A program made the translations under genes and the position numbers. From Schistosoma mansoni (Eukaryota > Platyhelminthes > Trematoda > Strigeidida > Schistosomatidae), in NCBI RefSeq assembly GCF_000237925.1, contig NC_031496.1, positions 27,335,510 to 27,399,509 of the forward strand: 64,000 nucleotides of DNA. Direction: 5' to 3'. Each line of letters begins with the position of its first letter. Positions within the stretch are counted from its first letter, which is position 1. A model generated the notes under the pieces. It made no database searches, had not been told where the DNA came from, and was given only the letters and a program-made list of their open reading frames with translations. Shown piece after piece: positions 13,570 to 24,992 of the stretch.

Positions 13570-14174
13570 TGTTGCGTCGTGCTCGTTCGGCGAGGTATCC
13601 AATTCTGTAGCGTCGTGATCGTACGGCGAGGTATCCAATTCTGTAGCGTCGTGCTCGTACGGCGAGGCCTCCAATTCTGTAGCGTCGTGCTCGTACGGCG
13701 AGGCCTCCAATTATGTAGTGCCGCGATTCGTTAATCGTTCGTTTCGATAACCGATATAATTCTAATCTTAACGGCGCGTAAAATCAGAAGACAAAGGATA
13801 GCAGCAACTACAGTTTATTGTCAAATAACTCAGGTGAGAAAGTTAGCAACACCTGAGCGAATAATAACGAGCGAGTGAACAGGCGAATAAGCGAAGGAAG
13901 TGAACGAGGCGAAAGATGATGCGTATTGGAGATGGCTGGGAAGCCAACTCGTTTTAAGCAAGCGTTACTCAATATTTATAATCAGACAAAAGTGAATGGC
14001 AGACATATGTTGAGTAAGATACGAAGTGTGAACACATATACGCTCATATAAAAATATAGCCAAGGTTAATAAGCGAATAATGAACAAGATCAAAATATGA
14101 CTCATGACAGGCGAATTGGCTTGGCCAGCAACTAGAATAAAGTATATGGGCTTAACATAACAACTGATACTACA
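13570..14174. mobile_element. LTR fossil (solo LTR-like) inserted in the LINE
   Basis: 605 bases that interrupt the LINE reading frame. The ends read TGTTGC and ACTACA, and they are flanked by CTCC at 13566-13569 and CTCC at 14175-14178, a 4-bp target duplication typical of Gypsy-like LTR elements. It contains a 36-bp tandem repeat at one end. No internal coding region is seen, so a solo LTR is the simplest reading. It is younger than the host LINE. Confidence 0.65.
13572..13713. repeat. 36-bp tandem repeat, about four units
   Basis: The phrase GCGTCGTGCTCGTACGGCGA recurs every 36 bases, followed by GGCCTCCAATTCTGTA. Units differ by few bases. In one minus frame it reads as a 12-residue repeat ([12 protein letters not shown]), but this is chance coding inside an LTR, not a gene. 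Confidence 0.88.
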
Positions 14175-16020
14175 CTCCTTTCTAGTTTGTCGGCACTCGT
14201 TCTTCCTCCCAAATCTTTTTGAGTAGAGTGTAGAGTATATTTGCAGTTACTTTTATATCTGATTTCATTGCTTCAGTTGGCATGTTGTCAGGTCCTGCTG
14301 CTTTGCCGCTCTTGATTTGTGTGATGGCCATTCTGACTTCGATCGTTGGTGTAGTGACAGGTGTAGGAATGTCTGTGTGTACTGCTCCGATGTCCGGTGG
14401 ATTTAATGGAGTTGGCCTATTCAAGAGTTCTTCAAAGTGTTCCACTCATCTTTCCCTCTGTCCTTGAATCTCAGTGATTGGCTTGCCTTCTTTGTTCTTG
14501 ACTGGTCTCTCTGGTTTATTATTTTTCCCTTCCTGTTTCTTCGTTATATTATATAGTTGTCTAATATTTCCTTTCGTAGCCTTTTTATGCTTTTGTTGCT
14601 AGGTCTTAAATGTATCTCTGCTTGTCAGTTCTAATGCTCGGCTTCACTCGTTTGTTTGCTTCTATGTATTCAGCTTGTGACTTGACTTTTTCTGTTCTTG
14701 TTCGGCCGTTGTTGTTTGTTGTCTTCTTGTTCTTTCGTACTTGAATCTTGTTCAGGGTTTTGATGGTGGTCCATTCGTTATGGTGATGCTTGTTGCTGTC
14801 CGGTTCCTCCTTTTACGTGGAAGTTAGTTCTTCTTTGATCCATTTCCAGTTGTTCACCAAAGTAGTTTCATCATCTTTGAGTAGATTTCGTAATGATTTG
14901 AACCTGCTGTCGGGAGCTATCTGGAATTCGTCGAGTTTGTCACTATCTTGCAAGAAGCCTATGCTGTTCCCCCAGCTGTTTAGTGCTTCTTTAGTTTCAG
15001 CTTCTTCTCGACAATCATCAAGTTCTGGGGATCTGAAGATCTGTCATCTCCCCTCCTGGTTCACATGTCCTCCATTGACCTTCTGATTCTTTCACTAGTG
15101 CAAATATTATCTATCTGATTCTCTGCATTGTGATAGGGTGATGTCTGTGTAGTTTGTGTATGAGTTTTTAGGGGAATATTGTACCACTTATAACCATTAT
15201 GTTGAGGTCATAATAATCTACAATTCTGTCATCACTCTCGTTCGTTCCTCCCAGTCACTTAATGTTGTTCTATGATATTTCATACCAGGTGTTGTCCATT
15301 CCAACTTTGTTGTTCAGGTCACTCATCAGGATGGTGAGGTCCTTTCTTGAGCACTTCGCTATGACTGATTGCAACCTCTCGTAAAAAGGATGTTTATCGT
15401 CGTCGTTGGTATCATTGTTGGGTGCATAGCACTGGACAAAATTCATTGTGATTCACTCCTTCTTTGTTTCGAGAAATGCTTTGATGATCTTGGATCCATG
15501 TGATTCCCATCCTATAAGTGCGATTCCTGCTCCTCTGGACAGTATCAATCCAAATCCTTGTGTGTGCAAAGCATTTTCTTCTTCAGACCATAGTATAACA
15601 GCATCGCTTTCGAATCTAAACTTCTCTGTCCAGGTTGTGTTTATTAAGTTTCACTTCTTCTGAGAACCGCCATGTTGTATCTGCACATTTGCACAGCTAT
15701 TTAATTGTCCCTTCAAATCCCTCACATTTGCTCGGACATTCCGTGTACCTATATTATTTGTTGCCCTGGTTGTTAGAAGGGGTATCGTTCCTGTGACTTC
15801 CGAAGAATATCGGCTTTCACTATGAGGCGTAATAATCCTTCCTTCAACTCGGAAAGCAGAGTTTAAATGGTCCAATTCGTTCATTCTGGTTAGCATTTTT
15901 TAGCAAGTTTTTTTTGTAAGGGATCGCGATTCTGACCCCATGTCCAACCCTCCCCGTTTACCCTGGCTTGGGACCTGCAGTAACCCTAGAAGAGCTACAG
16001 GAGGAGTTGTCATACAACAG

Positions 16021-17228
16021 GATATCATACTTAAATAACTAATAGCAGTATATATCGAAATTTGGTTAAGTAATTATGTTACTTATTCCGTAATTTCATT
16101 TTCGATCGCTTCATATCATAAAAATGTGATATAATTTTAAAACTGCAGATCTAAGGAAATACAAAATGTGAAGTATGTTTACGAAAGAAGATATGGTATA
16201 TCTAAGTTGTGTCATATCTCTAATCAGGTAACAGGTGCTTCCTATCGAAAACTAGAAAATACGTCTAGAAAACTGTGTAGTTTTTGGTCTTCCATGACTA
16301 CAACTGTTGTTCATGGAAATTACTCTTCCATAGTACTAACTTTCTGTGGAACCACGTTTACAACATCTAGTCGTGCAAATTAATTTGACCTAAAGTTTAA
16401 AACTACTCATCTTTGGTGAAAGTAGTAGAATATTATAATGCACACTAAAGTGTTATAAAAAGCGTTACCACTTAACAGTTACATTTCTAAATGGAAATAC
16501 ATCAAATAATACTTTTTAACCTTGATGGAATGTTAATTAATAGATACACATCTATAGTTATTCTAAGGAACACTAAGTTACTAGGTTAGATAAAGTATAT
16601 AATCATTTATCATTATTATTATAAACTTTTAGTTACCAAAGTTTTACTTAATTGATACTTACAGAGGACTAGCCTAGTCAAACAAAAATTTTGTAATTGA
16701 GACTTTAACTATATGAAATGTTTGTTTTGTAGTCAAACACCAGAATTTTGTATGTTTGTTTCAAATATTTAATATAATTAATAGGTTTTTAAATTATTCA
16801 TCACCACACCCTTGAATATGATAAAATGTAGTTCAACTCAAATATCTTTAGAGTGAAAATGTTTAGGTTTCTTTTAGAGAAATAAATTTTTCGAATGAAT
16901 AAAGCAAAGACAACCTTCTTAATGTTCATAATATTCCTCAGTTGTTTATTTTAGGAATTATGTATGGTTGTCCAATGATTTCGGGTTTTCAATGGTGGTC
17001 TTACATTGATCCATTCATGATATCAATCTAAATACAATAATCTCCACAACCTTATATTGATAATTATGTTTGGATTTATTCATATTGACGTTTTAGTTAT
17101 TTTATGATTCTATTACATGTAATACTCATTAGTATTGTGTAAGAATGGGATAAATATAACTGTTATATTATGGTCAAGCTTATTATCGTAGCTAATCGAT
17201 CAATATACAGTAAACGACATATGGATAT
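16021..17228. other. Intergenic, mostly without features
   Basis: AT-rich. At 16985-17035 GGTGGTCTTACATTGATCCA and TCATGATATCAATCTAAA resemble the 3' end of the second SINE family and the hairpin at 53656. No exon supported. Confidence 0.5.
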
Positions 17229-17462
17229 TGTAAGCAAAGATGGATAGTGGATAGTAGTGGAATCCACGACGCGCATTTCGTCCTATTTGGAACTCGTTAG
17301 CTGGATGTACCTGCATCTCAGATTTGTTGATGTTCACTCTGGGACTCGAACCCAGCACCTTTCGCTTCAAACGCCAACGCGTTATCCACTCGGCCACTGA
17401 GTCCTGATAGCCACTTACTTGTGCGATGGGGTGAAGTTTAAATTCATTTAAAATTGTTTGTT
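17229..17462 (-). repeat. Smalpha-like tRNA-derived SINE with decayed hammerhead
   Basis: Minus-strand unit: AAATTTAAACTTCACCCCAT, a tRNA-like body with A box TGGCCGAGTGG and B box GGTTCGAGTCC, then a hammerhead segment at about 17260-17320, ending in CCATCTTTGCTTAC. The ribozyme core reads CTAACGA where CTGANGA is required, so this copy should not cleave. Confidence 0.88.
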
Positions 17463-19224
17463 ATACTGAAAACAAATTTACAGGCGTACTTAAATAAATT
17501 GAAAAGTATCTTATATACGGTATATTTGAGTAAAATGACAATGTATATTGATGATATCTTCACGATATAAAAACAGTATTCATGTGGAGTAACTATGTAG
17601 CTAGTTACTTAAGAAAGTAGTGGAAATCAAGTTATTACATCTATCAATGTAACGAAATGAGATAGGTTTACTAGTAACACAATTTTGTCTGGTCTACACC
17701 ATTAACTCTGCTTACAAAATATAACAGTTATAATATGGGATTTTCGGTTGATATAGTAACGTAATTAATGTTTCATGCTTTAATGTGAAAGCCTTTACTG
17801 AAAGTCCAATTACGTACTAAGTATTAAATTCTATGCCTTACGGAATTATTCAATATATGTATTTATATAAAAGACACTCTACTAATGATATACCCTAGTT
17901 AGTAATGTTATGAAAACTGTTCAATCTGTAGTCAGTTTTTATCATGGACATCAACTAGACAACTATTTGGAATCAGCAAGCATTGGAAAGCTGTTTCGTT
18001 TTAGTTTTGTACTCATCAGAAGTAGGCATTCACCTAGAGTTCATTTTAGTATTCGTGATTGATAGAACTTTGTCCGGTTGTGAATGAGGCAGGTAAAACT
18101 GACAGATTATTTTATGATGGTCACTCTAAATGGGAAAATGACTGGACTGATAGTCGGTGATGTAATGCTATCGTTCTCCGACTGATAACATATAATCCTG
18201 AATTCGGTTCTTGACGAAACCATGAGTGTGCATTTCTGAGTCTCAGAGTAAGACACAACGAACTGTCTGATACTTCATAATCTTTTTAATTTTCCAGCTA
18301 ATATCAGTCCCTGATAAAAAGGAGAGTTTTCAATATTATTCAAGGGGAAGTGTCACTGTCTTTTGGATGGCAATTAGAGATCAGTTTAAAAACTTTTCTA
18401 TCACGTTTGAACTTAAGGCAAACTAATAATATCAATAGAACTCATCAGCGTAGTATTTAACGCACATAAATCAGTTTTATAAACAAGTTGTCTGAAAGAA
18501 CGCATATTTAAAAAACAGTCAACTACTTATTAACTAAATCGACATTTGAGTTAAGCGATTGAAAACATGTAATAACATTGGCTTGTACTTACTTAAACGT
18601 TTTAGATTAAAAACCTAATGATTATTAAGCGATTTTTAGCGAAACTACATTTGACACTGCACTTGTCTGTACTTAATGACTAGTCGCGTAAAGGTAGTTT
18701 AGACTTAAACGACATGCTTTAAAGCAGACACCAAACATTTCGTTCAGATGACATTAAGTGCTTCACAATTAAACCATCCTACTGAAATAATCTAGCACTA
18801 CAAACCTTTAATTTAATTTATGGTAATATTGAAAACTAATAGTCCTCAAGTAAAAGGTATAAACCAGAAATCACATGGTGATCAATATAAATGCTCACTA
18901 TTTAATGTTATTATGCACATCTGATCAAATTACAACTTAAATCTAAGTCTAGTGGTTCGAACTTAGTCCATTTCAATGAAACACACCTTTCTGTTTTTAT
19001 TTTAACCTCAGGCCGATATACTTTTATTGACTTCTTGATCATATTTAGAGTACTTATTGATTACTGTTGCGTAGTTTTCACTAATGGACAATAACATTTT
19101 CACAGGGTAAGCCCAGAACATGTTTATGGGTTCATTCGATCTTCGAATGAACATATTTTAATTTCGAAAATATGATCTAAACAAAAAGAAATTTTGCTCA
19201 AGTTATTTAGGCTTAATAGTTGAG
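17463..19224. other. Intergenic, nothing recognised
   Basis: About 1.7 kb of AT-rich DNA with no long open frame, tRNA or repeat that I can name. Confidence 0.5.
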
Positions 19225-19405
19225 ATCATGTGTCAATTGAAGCTAGACCACCATGGAAAGCCTGCTGAGGAGTCCCATAATAGGAAGAAACAGCCGTCCA
19301 GTGCTTCCAGGTTTTTCATATTGGTCTAGCTTCAATTGACTTATGAATTCAACTATTAAAAATTACTTTAATATCCACATAACGTCTTCTGATATTTAGG
19401 CGTAA
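19225..19405. repeat. Second-family SINE, head-to-head fragment
   Basis: 19240-19263 is a minus-strand 3' end (TCAATTGAAGCTAGACCACC). It joins directly to a plus-strand piece that starts in the ribozyme (CTGAGGAGTCCC) and continues through GTCCAGTGCTTCCAGG to the tail. The core CTGAGGA and GAAAC are kept, but stems II and III are mismatched and stem I is lost. Confidence 0.78.
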
Positions 19406-20559
19406 TTGGTCTGTTCGAATTATTGGACGTGTTTTAAAAAGATTTGGTGAAATTTCATCAAAATACATGTCAATCTGAGATTATTTAAACTACCAGCTTT
19501 ACTAACTTTTACTTTCAGAATCTCAATCGTGATTTTACTGTGACCCATAAAATGAAGTAGCCTATTGGAATTTCAGGTGTCCAAAGAGGGTCATGATATG
19601 TTGGAAAATGATAAGGCGAAGCCAAAATGTGTGGAAGATGATCGTCCACTTGATGAATATGAGAAATACTTTTAGAAAATCGAAAGTAATATCTAAAAAT
19701 AGTTACAAAGCACTAGATTATGCTATGAAAAGACGAAGGTTTGTAGAATTATTTGATATATTTGTTTAGTACATTTCGAACAGTCTGAACACACAAATAC
19801 TTCTCAAGCCAGTATATATAAAGAAATGAAAATTCAACCAGACAACTTAGAAGATAAGAGGAAACGAAAATTATAAGAAACTGTTCATAATAAATCACTT
19901 TCACCAGGGTAGGTTAAAAGCAAGAAAAAACTGTTTTCGCCCACATAAAAGGGATTTACTTTTCGTATAGCCAAGGCTTCAATAAACCTTAGTATACACC
20001 CTTGAACACTTTTTTTATAATAATACAAAGGATGACTTGATATGAACCCTATAACCCGTCTCAACAAAATGTTTCTTAAAAGACTGAGGTATTTGTCTAT
20101 TCTGTGATTATATTTGACTATATGAGTTCATTTTTTTGTAAATATTTAGGTATGCGTTCAGCCACTATTACTTTCAGATCATGATTGCTCCACATATGCA
20201 TGTAAGCTGATAGACACAATCTTTTACATGCTGTTTGAGTCTTCGTTAAGACATGGACCTTGACTTTTCAATAATAATGAGTTAGGCTGTGTAAAATCCC
20301 TTAGTGATAGTGAATTCAAGTCATTTTTTCAACACAAAACTATGTGAGTCACCTTTGAATATTAGGGCAATACAAATCCGCTTTTTAGTTGTCAAAAGCG
20401 TGGTGGGTCTCTTCCTATTGCTGCCTTTTTGTCCGTTTATAAACTTCGATGGATAAACATTATTCATCAGTGTTTCAACTAAGAGCTTTACTTCATTGCC
20501 AACCGTATCGCTAGTAAAAACTGAAGCATATTATATCCAGTAGTACTCGTCTTGGTGGC

Positions 20560-20725
20560 AATTAACTTTAAATTCATTCATTATTGTTTGTTTGAATCTT
20601 CCCATCGATTTGTTATGACTGCAACTGGTCAGTCTCTAATTGGAATATGTGCATACTGTGCGTATTGCCTCAATATAGCCTTAATTCACAAGCATGGTAA
20701 GCAGAGATGGATAGTGGCTAGCAGT
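20560..20725 (-). repeat. Smalpha-like SINE, tail part
   Basis: Minus-oriented unit tail: AAATTCATTCATTATTGTTT, then CTGCAACTGGTCAGTCTCTA and TAAGCAGAGATGGATAGTGG. It joins head-to-head at 20725/20726 with the next, plus-strand unit. Confidence 0.82.
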
Positions 20726-20937
20726 GAATTTAAACTTCACCCCATCGCACAAGTAAGTGGCTATCAGGACTCAGTGGCCGAGTGGATAACGCGTTGGCGT
20801 TTGAAGCGAAAGGTGCTGGGTTCGAGTCCCAGAGTGAACATCAACTCTGAGATGCAGGTACATCCAGCTAACGAGTCCCAAATAGGACGAAATGCGCGTC
20901 GTGGATTTCACTGCTATCCACTATCCATTTCTGCTTA
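20726..20937 (+). repeat. Smalpha-like tRNA-derived SINE with decayed hammerhead
   Basis: Plus strand: GAATTTAAACTTCACCCCAT, A box TGGCCGAGTGG, B box GGTTCGAGTCC, then the ribozyme segment from about 20855 and the end CTATCCACTATCCAT. The core reads CTAACGA and GAAAT, two changes from the hammerhead rule, so activity is unlikely. Confidence 0.9.
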
Positions 20938-20939
20938 AT

Positions 20940-22082
20940 TAACTTTATGTCAAATCCAGTGCATTATTCCAGTTATTAATGACTTGAAAGAAATTTCTAA
21001 ATATTTTGGACATTCAATGTTCTTCATTGAAAAATGCAGTAGACTTTCATAAGATCGATCTTAAACAATTGAAGAATGCTTATCTAATCCGTTAGCTATT
21101 TTCATTTTGTTCTGATATCGTCTGAAGATCCTCTTGATAAACGTTTCATCGGAGTTTTAAAATTAGCTAAAATATGTTCGGATTCAGTGAATTAAGGACG
21201 GTAAGTTTGCGTGTAACTCGAACATGAAAAAGAGATGATAGTAAATTAAACAAGAAAGAAAGGAAATACAGAAATCAGAATGGAATTAGTATCCGCATAT
21301 ACAGATCTAATTTAATGTAGAGTATCTAATATGCATATATCATAGTTCTCCACTGTCCCCAAATAAGCCATACTGTACTTTTACACGTCAAGGAATGATC
21401 TTGCGATATAGTTTGTAAAATAATGATCTTTAATTATCACAAAAAACAAAGTATGTTGATGGTGATTTTCGAAGGGACTGCTATATGATGTTTTCAAACA
21501 AGAATTATTCTTAAACACTATGTAATAATTTGCAATTACCATCAAGAAACCAAAATGGATTGTACGAATTTTAGTTCATACATAAAGAACATAGTAATTG
21601 GGTCTTCTAAATTCAATCACGTTTTTAGTGATTTTAGTATACACTGAAAGTTATGTTCATAATTAACCGATCAAATTGTTGTTTAAGTGCCCACCACGTC
21701 AATCTGATCTAATGTATCTGTAGGCTATATCGCATATAACCTACCGACTGAAGGACATTATTATCATATTATATTAGTGCGACTCATAATTTTTTATTCA
21801 TTTCGATAAGACACGCAATACTGATCAATACGTATATGCGTTTCACTTAATGACTATAATTCCTTTAATTATTTTACTAATCTAATTGTTTTTAGATTTA
21901 GAAACAGAAAAAAGTTTAAAGTTGTCCTTGTTCTGACTATAGCTTTCACATAGACTCTGGGATCATCAGTATCACGTTTACAATTCTAGTAGTATATCTA
22001 TAGGATAAATAAATCCTAGAAACACATGTTTGTAATTACAGAGAAAATCCATAAACGTACTGGCTAATGTCATATTGCCTTA
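20940..22082. other. Intergenic, nothing recognised
   Basis: AT-rich spacer without supported genes or named repeats. Confidence 0.5.
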
Positions 22083-22250
22083 TTTAAAAATCACGAGTCA
22101 ATTGAAGCTAGACCACTATGAAAACCGGGAAGCACTGGACGACCGTTTCGTACTATAATGGGACTCCTCCTCCTCCAGGGTAGTCTAGTTCCGAGTGACT
22201 CATGATTTCAACTGTGAAAATACTGAAATTTCCACAAAACCCCTTCTGAT
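22083..22250. repeat. Second-family SINE, head-to-head fragment
   Basis: The minus-strand part runs from GAGTCAATTGAAGCTAGACC through CACTGGACGACCGTTTCGTA to about 22175. It is joined to a plus-strand tail (GACTCATGATTTCAACTGTG, then ACAAAACCCCTTCTGAT). Confidence 0.78.
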
Positions 22251-22261
22251 GTATAATCATA

Positions 22262-22772
22262 TGCTCACTGGTGACTGACTTCAAGAGATATTTCCTGGAG
22301 TTCTAGTGGGAAGCAGTGACCAGTGGAGTTCAACCAAGTCTGTTGTTGAGATATCAAAACACTGAAGACAATTGGTGAACGGTTGCTCGAACTTCGTGGA
22401 TTGATTGAAGTCAGACCTTAACACTGTTGGATACCGGCTCAGTGGTCTATCAGTTAAGTGCTCTGGCGCGAGACTGGTAGGTCCTTGGTTTGAATCTCGC
22501 TAGGCGGGATCGTGAATGCGCACTGCTGAGTCCCATAATAGGACGAAACGGCCGTCCAGTGCTTCCACGTTTACCATGGTGGTCTAGCTTCAATTAACTC
22601 ATGATTTCAACTATAAAATTAGTGAAATCTCAACAAAAGCTCCTTCTGAGAATTTTATTTAACTTTCAGTTAATTGTATGGTGTTTGAAACATAATTGTT
22701 ATGACTTGTTGCCGAATGGATGCCTTGATTTCAACTATGAAAATACTAAAATCTCCACAAAACCCCCTTCTG
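22262..22772 (+). repeat. tRNA-derived SINE, second family, longest copy
   Basis: Plus strand. A leader of about 160 bases is followed by a tRNA-like body (GGCTCAGTGGTCTATCAGTT and B-box-like GGTTTGAATCTC), then TGCGCACTGCTGAGTCCC and GGACGAAACGGCCGTCCAGT, a hammerhead segment missing about three core bases. The tail is TCATGATTTCAACTATAAAA and a CTCCACAAAACCCC-type end that occurs twice. The family matches copies at 2046, 23285, 24395 and 34135. Confidence 0.82.
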
Positions 22773-23284
22773 ATTTATTTAAAAATGTTCAATTGGTTTA
22801 TTACTTCTTTTATTTTTAAATTTTACTCATGTTATTATTCACCACCCTGTATGTTAATTTCTACTCTAATATTTAAATTATTGTTTATGAATATTCTAAC
22901 CAATAGTGGATCATCTTTTTACTAACATTGGTTAGTTTAAATAACCCTTTCAATATTTAATCTCCACCCATTCTATTTGATTTTATCTTATTCATTTAAA
23001 AGTTCATTAAAAGAAATAAAATTACCCTATAAATATCAATAAATGATGTATTTAACCCCTATCATTTAACTAAAGTAATACCATTTATATTATTTTATAA
23101 TTATATAATTGTTGTCAATTATCAGTAAGTTGTTTGTTTTGTTTTTCTATCATCAAAATCAATTTTTCATGAAGGTATGTAATAGATGTATTATTTTTTT
23201 AAATATTTTTTCTCTTTAATGTTTTATCACTTATATTTAATTCGTTAGTTATATTTTTAAATTTAATTTAACTTTATAGTTGAA

Positions 23285-23555
23285 ATAATGAGTCCTTTGA
23301 AGCTAGATCACGATGGGAAGACTGAAAACACTGGAAGGCCATTTCGTCCTATTGTGAGACTCCTCAGTAGTCCGTATTCACGATCCCACCTAGCGAGATT
23401 CGAACTAAGGATCTATCAGTTTCGCGCGCGAGCGCTTATCCACTAGACCACTGAGTCGGTATCCAACGGTGTTAATGTATAACTTCAAACAATCCATGAA
23501 GTTGAGCAACCGTTCATTATTGCCTTCAGTGATTTGATATCTCACAACAGACGTG
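23285..23555 (-). repeat. tRNA-derived SINE, second family, with hammerhead-like segment
   Basis: Minus-strand copy with tRNA-like body and ribozyme segment at about 23315-23375. Read on the minus strand the core CTGAGGAG is intact, but the third-stem strand and cleavage triplet differ (GAAATGGCCTTC). It joins head-to-head at about 23555 with a plus-strand copy. Confidence 0.82.
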
Positions 23556-23759
23556 GTTGAAAAGTCCCACAATAGGACGAAACGGCCGTCCAGTGCTTCC
23601 AGGTTTTCCATCGTAGTCTAGCTTCAATCGACTAGTGATTTCAACTATAAAATCAATGAAATCTCCACAAAAGCCCCTTCTGAGAATTTTATTTAACTTT
23701 CAAATAATTGAATTGTGTTTGAAAAGTAGTTGTTATAACTTGTGGCCGAGTAGATACCC
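23556..23759 (+). repeat. Second-family SINE, 3' half
   Basis: Starts near AGTCCCACAATAGGACGAAA and continues through GGCCGTCCAGTGCTTCCAGG, TCTAGCTTCAATCGACTAGT and the CTCCACAAAAGCCCCTTCTG end. It shares an extra 70-base tail with the copy at 22262. The ribozyme core is lost (TTGAAAAG). Confidence 0.8.
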
Positions 23760-24205
23760 TGTTAACGTATGACGTGATAAGACCGCCAATTAGAGAGCAG
23801 CGAATTATCGATTGGAACAGTGACACATGGAAACCGTACGAGTAGTTTGGAGTACTTGTCGGTCCTGCTTCTGCCTAGCCCAACCAGTTAAGTCTAGAAC
23901 AGCCTCTGGGGTATGAATAATTGTATTTCAAACATACTGAATTTATATACCAAACAGACTGACCACATCGTACCATAAAATAGAAAATAACATATTTTCA
24001 AGATTTAACCAAATGTGGCTGTGAATAAGGGGAACAGTAATCAATAGACTGGGTGTAATTCATGAATGGATATCGTATAATAAAGCTCATGATAAGGGGA
24101 GCATGAATATGAATAGTTTAGTTATTAGCAATTATACAATGCATAATATTGGTTCATAAATAGACCCCAAAAGTTACCATTCATAATTCTCTTCGGGATA
24201 TAACA
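23760..24205. mobile_element. Solo-LTR-like fossil, family A, copy 2
   Basis: 446 bases with inverted ends TGTTAACG and GATATAACA. It matches 11912-12393 along its length. It abuts the tail of a SINE. I could not find a target duplication. No internal coding region, so it is read as a lone LTR of uncertain superfamily. Confidence 0.55.
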
Positions 24206-24394
24206 ATAATGCATTTTTTTAAACAGGTGTTTTTAAAATGTACATCAATAATTCATTATTCTATAGTATCTTACGAGTTTACTCAGGAATTTATAACTTT
24301 GGTAACAATTTCTTCCTTAAATAAAAAAAACTGGGCACAAAAATTAGAATAAACAGAGAATGTGATAATATTTTATCAAGTGATTTCAATATTG

Positions 24395-24485
24395 TTGAGG
24401 AGTCCCACAATAGGACGAAACGGCCGTTCAGTTCTTCCAGGTTTTCCCTGGTGGTCTAGCTTCAACTGACTCACGCTTTCAATTT
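24395..24485 (+). repeat. Second-family SINE, 3' fragment
   Basis: TTGAGGAGTCCCACAATAGG, then GACGAAACGGCCGTTCAGTT and TCTAGCTTCAACTGACTCAC. The tRNA-like part and first ribozyme strand are missing. The third-stem sequence ACGGCCGT is kept. Confidence 0.8.
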
Positions 24486-24747
24486 TGTTTGTTTGTTTTG
24501 TATTAAATTATAAGTAGGTTTTTTTGTTGAATATTAAATCTCATGTTGTTTGTATTTTGAAGTTAAATGTCTATTATGAAATGTAAACTTAAATGTAATT
24601 TATTAGAATGTATTGTACATTGGTTTTAGCTAGTTTTATATATAAGTTACGGGCTTTCTGTGTTGCTTGTCGAAGTAAACTTTCAGTGAATATAAATTAT
24701 TTATGTGAATTATTTCTTTTAAAAATTCGTTGAACTTAAAGTTCATT

Positions 24748-24992
24748 ATAAGCAAAGATGGATAGTGGATAGCAGTGGAATCCACGACGCGCATTTCGTC
24801 CTATTTGGAACTCGTCAGCTGGATGTACCTGCATCTCAGATTTGTTGATGTTCACTCTGGGACTCGAACCCAGCACCTTTCGCTTCAAACGCCAACGCGT
24901 TATCCACTCGGCCACTGAGTGCTGGTAGCCACTTACTTGTGCAATGGGGTGAAGTTTAAATTCATTTAGTATTGTTTGTTTCAATCTTCCCA
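24748..24992 (-). repeat. Smalpha-like tRNA-derived SINE with hammerhead
   Basis: Minus strand, from GGGAAGATTGAAACAAACAA through the tRNA-like body (B box GGTTCGAGTCC) to the ribozyme near 24770-24830 and CCATCTTTGCTTATAATG. The core CTGACGAG is kept, but GAAAT replaces GAAAC, which weakens stem III. The unit start is fused to the sequence that ends other units, so it is circularly permuted. Confidence 0.9.

Larger units (their letters stand above)
12755..16020 (-). mobile_element. RTE-like LINE, nearly full length, decayed, interrupted by an LTR
   Basis: Minus strand, 5' end near 16020. A 5' leader lies at 15905-16020. The start of an AP-endonuclease domain (NIGTRNVRANV) lies near 15740, and its remainder runs to about 15100. 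The linker gives HFEELLNRPTPLNPPDIG and IKSGKAAGPDNMPTEAMKSD (14182-14445). After a 605-bp LTR insertion the frame resumes with [20 protein letters not shown] and the RT C-terminus ([20 protein letters not shown]) to about 12970. The central RT between NYRGIT and the C-terminus, including the YADD region, is largely missing. Stops and shifts break it in many places. The subfamily word LKGQLNSCANVQIQHGGSQ also occurs at 35200-35260. Confidence 0.88.

Noticed and set aside
12970-13710. 246-codon minus-strand frame with a 12-residue repeat at its start
   Set aside because: It runs from LTR minisatellite sequence into a LINE RT relic, so it is not a host gene with repeats.
13572-13713. CRISPR-like regular repeats of 36 bases
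   Set aside because: The units are directly adjacent with no unique spacers, the genome is an animal's, and the repeats are an LTR minisatellite.
20780-20850. Possible tRNA genes with perfect A and B boxes (here and at 17330-17400, 24850-24920, 27310-27380)
   Set aside because: They lie inside repeated SINE units, and I do not see a full tRNA cloverleaf with a paired acceptor stem, so they are tRNA-derived promoters, not tRNA genes.
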